The notes under the pieces were generated by a model. The model did not search any database. It was not told the DNA's origin and saw only the letters and a program-made list of their open reading frames with translations. A DNA stretch of 64,000 nt from Bacteroides sp. GTDB taxonomy: Bacteria; Bacteroidota; Bacteroidia; Bacteroidales; Bacteroidaceae. Both the position numbers and the translations under genes were made by a program. Position 1 is the stretch's first letter. Every line of letters starts with the position of its first letter. This document shows positions 63,368 to 64,000 of the stretch, in pieces. The DNA is taken from assembly GCF_028690125.1 (NCBI RefSeq), contig NZ_JAQVBV010000001.1, positions 248,001-312,000 of the forward strand. The letters are read 5' to 3'.

Positions 63368-63510
63368 TCAAATTGATATTCAATAGGTAGTCAGGTGATT
63401 ACTAGTCCGGTTAAGTTCTCAAATCTTTGTTTTCTCGTTAAGTCTTTTTAGCTTAGTCGTCTTTCTAGTCAAGTCATTCTTATTTTCGTGTTTGTGCAGG
63501 ACGGCGAGGT

Positions 63511-64000
63511 TTACAAGGTAGGATCTGGTGATTCACCCCCGTCATCTCCTCCTGTATCCGGCTTATTTGTTTCTTCACCCCCGGTGACGGTAGTAGACGA
63601 GAGCCGGTCATAGCGTACACATTTTGCTCCTGTTACCATCGAACGGGTGGCTAAGGTCCGGTCTTGGTTTCTGGTACAGGCAGGTTGAAAGCGAACGGTA
63701 AGCGTAGCTTGTGCGGCACTCACTTCATTGGCTGTTTCCACTCCTTTCCCCTGAGCAATCATAACCATGCGGAATGTTCCCAGTCCGTCTAAGGTTACGC
63801 TTTCCGACGTTTGAAGATGTTGTGCTATTACTGTCACCAGATTGTCGAGTGTATTTTTCACATCTCCTGGTGAGAGAGAAGAATAAGCTGCTATCTCTTT
63901 TGACAGTTGATTGGTAGCTACATTACCGGCACGTACTACGCGGGGATAAAATAATTTTTTTCCATTTTCTTTATTTTCCAGTTTTGACTGGAATGGTTTA
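63511..64000 (-). CDS. HU-like DNA-binding protein (5' end outside window)
   Basis: The frame runs off the right edge. Codons upstream of the GTG at 63861 continue the protein (LFYPRVVRAGNVATNQLSKE, then IAAYSSLSPGDVKNTLDNLV), so the GTG is not the start and the protein has at least 163 residues here. This matches the HU-HIG type of HU-related domain in Bacteroidales (…VTLDGLGTFRMVM…VRFQPA). The C-terminus is a glycine, aspartate and proline-rich tail (EETNKPDTGGDDGGESPDP), which differs from compact HU proteins. It probably binds DNA; its link to the toxin-like locus downstream is unknown. Confidence 0.8.
   Translation of the reverse strand, partial: KPFQSKLENKENGKKLFYPRVVRAGNVATNQLSKEIAAYSSLSPGDVKNTLDNLVTVIAQHLQTSESVTLDGLGTFRMVMIAQGKGVETANEVSAAQATLTVRFQPACTRNQDRTLATRSMVTGAKCVRYDRLSSTTVTGGEETNKPDTGGDDGGESPDPTL

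Overview
The window looks like a chromosomal segment of a gut Bacteroides (Bacteroidota). Supporting this are AT-rich intergenic DNA, promoters of the TTG-(about 20 nt)-TAnnTTTG type, almost no Shine-Dalgarno sequences, and Bacteroidales families (DUF2723, DUF4271, DUF3098, DUF4252, DUF4861, DUF4884, DUF4294, BspA-like leucine-rich repeats, HU-like plus 'smalltalk' protein). No transposase gene, integrase, phage gene, rRNA or CRISPR array was seen. There is one tRNA gene, tRNA-Gln(UUG).

Left part (1-25 kb): the end of a large DUF2723 membrane protein, a polysaccharide deacetylase and queG on the + strand. A pectin/uronate block follows on the - strand (kduI, kduD, DUF4861 lipoprotein), then a BspA-like lipoprotein and a secreted endonuclease/phosphatase-fold protein. 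Next come housekeeping genes on the - strand: tRNA-Gln, tyrS, a LOG-DUF4271-hemD-rnpA-yidD-tatD run, and metK with a long leader. A run from a methyltransferase through ftsX, DUF3098, uppP, truB, queA and a zinc-ribbon protein to folK follows, and then miaB.

Middle part (25-45 kb): two separate ECF sigma factor operons. In the first, a sigma factor and putative anti-sigma factor lie between two DUF4252 secreted proteins. In the second, a sigma factor and anti-sigma factor follow two paralogous secreted proteins that resemble the soluble tail of DUF2723. Around them are a succinate CoA-transferase, a PBP4-type carboxypeptidase divergent from a soluble hybrid histidine kinase, lpdA, nadB, rubrerythrin and a SulP transporter.

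Right part (44-64 kb): a GH105-GH31 glycosidase pair, the GH31 carrying Fn3, F5/8C, dockerin-like and cohesin-like modules; a radical SAM protein; an HHH/beta-barrel protein; DUF4294; a TrmH-family methyltransferase; and nadA. The last 9 kb is an accessory - strand locus: HU-like protein (cut by the window end), a 33-residue smalltalk protein with an unusually strong ribosome binding site, a 1218-residue secreted SpvB/TcB-like protein, a 1107-residue Rhs/YD-repeat protein with a variable C-terminal domain, and a small candidate immunity gene. This resembles a polymorphic toxin with a two-part encapsulating shell and is the strongest candidate for an undescribed system here.

Two intergenic stretches (about 8.6 kb and 27.4 kb) have a promoter and a terminator but no gene between them, and are candidate small RNAs. 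A 22-bp tandem repeat (23.5 kb), a MITE-like inverted-repeat element (41.4 kb) and several AT-rich repeats close to start codons are the other unexplained structures.
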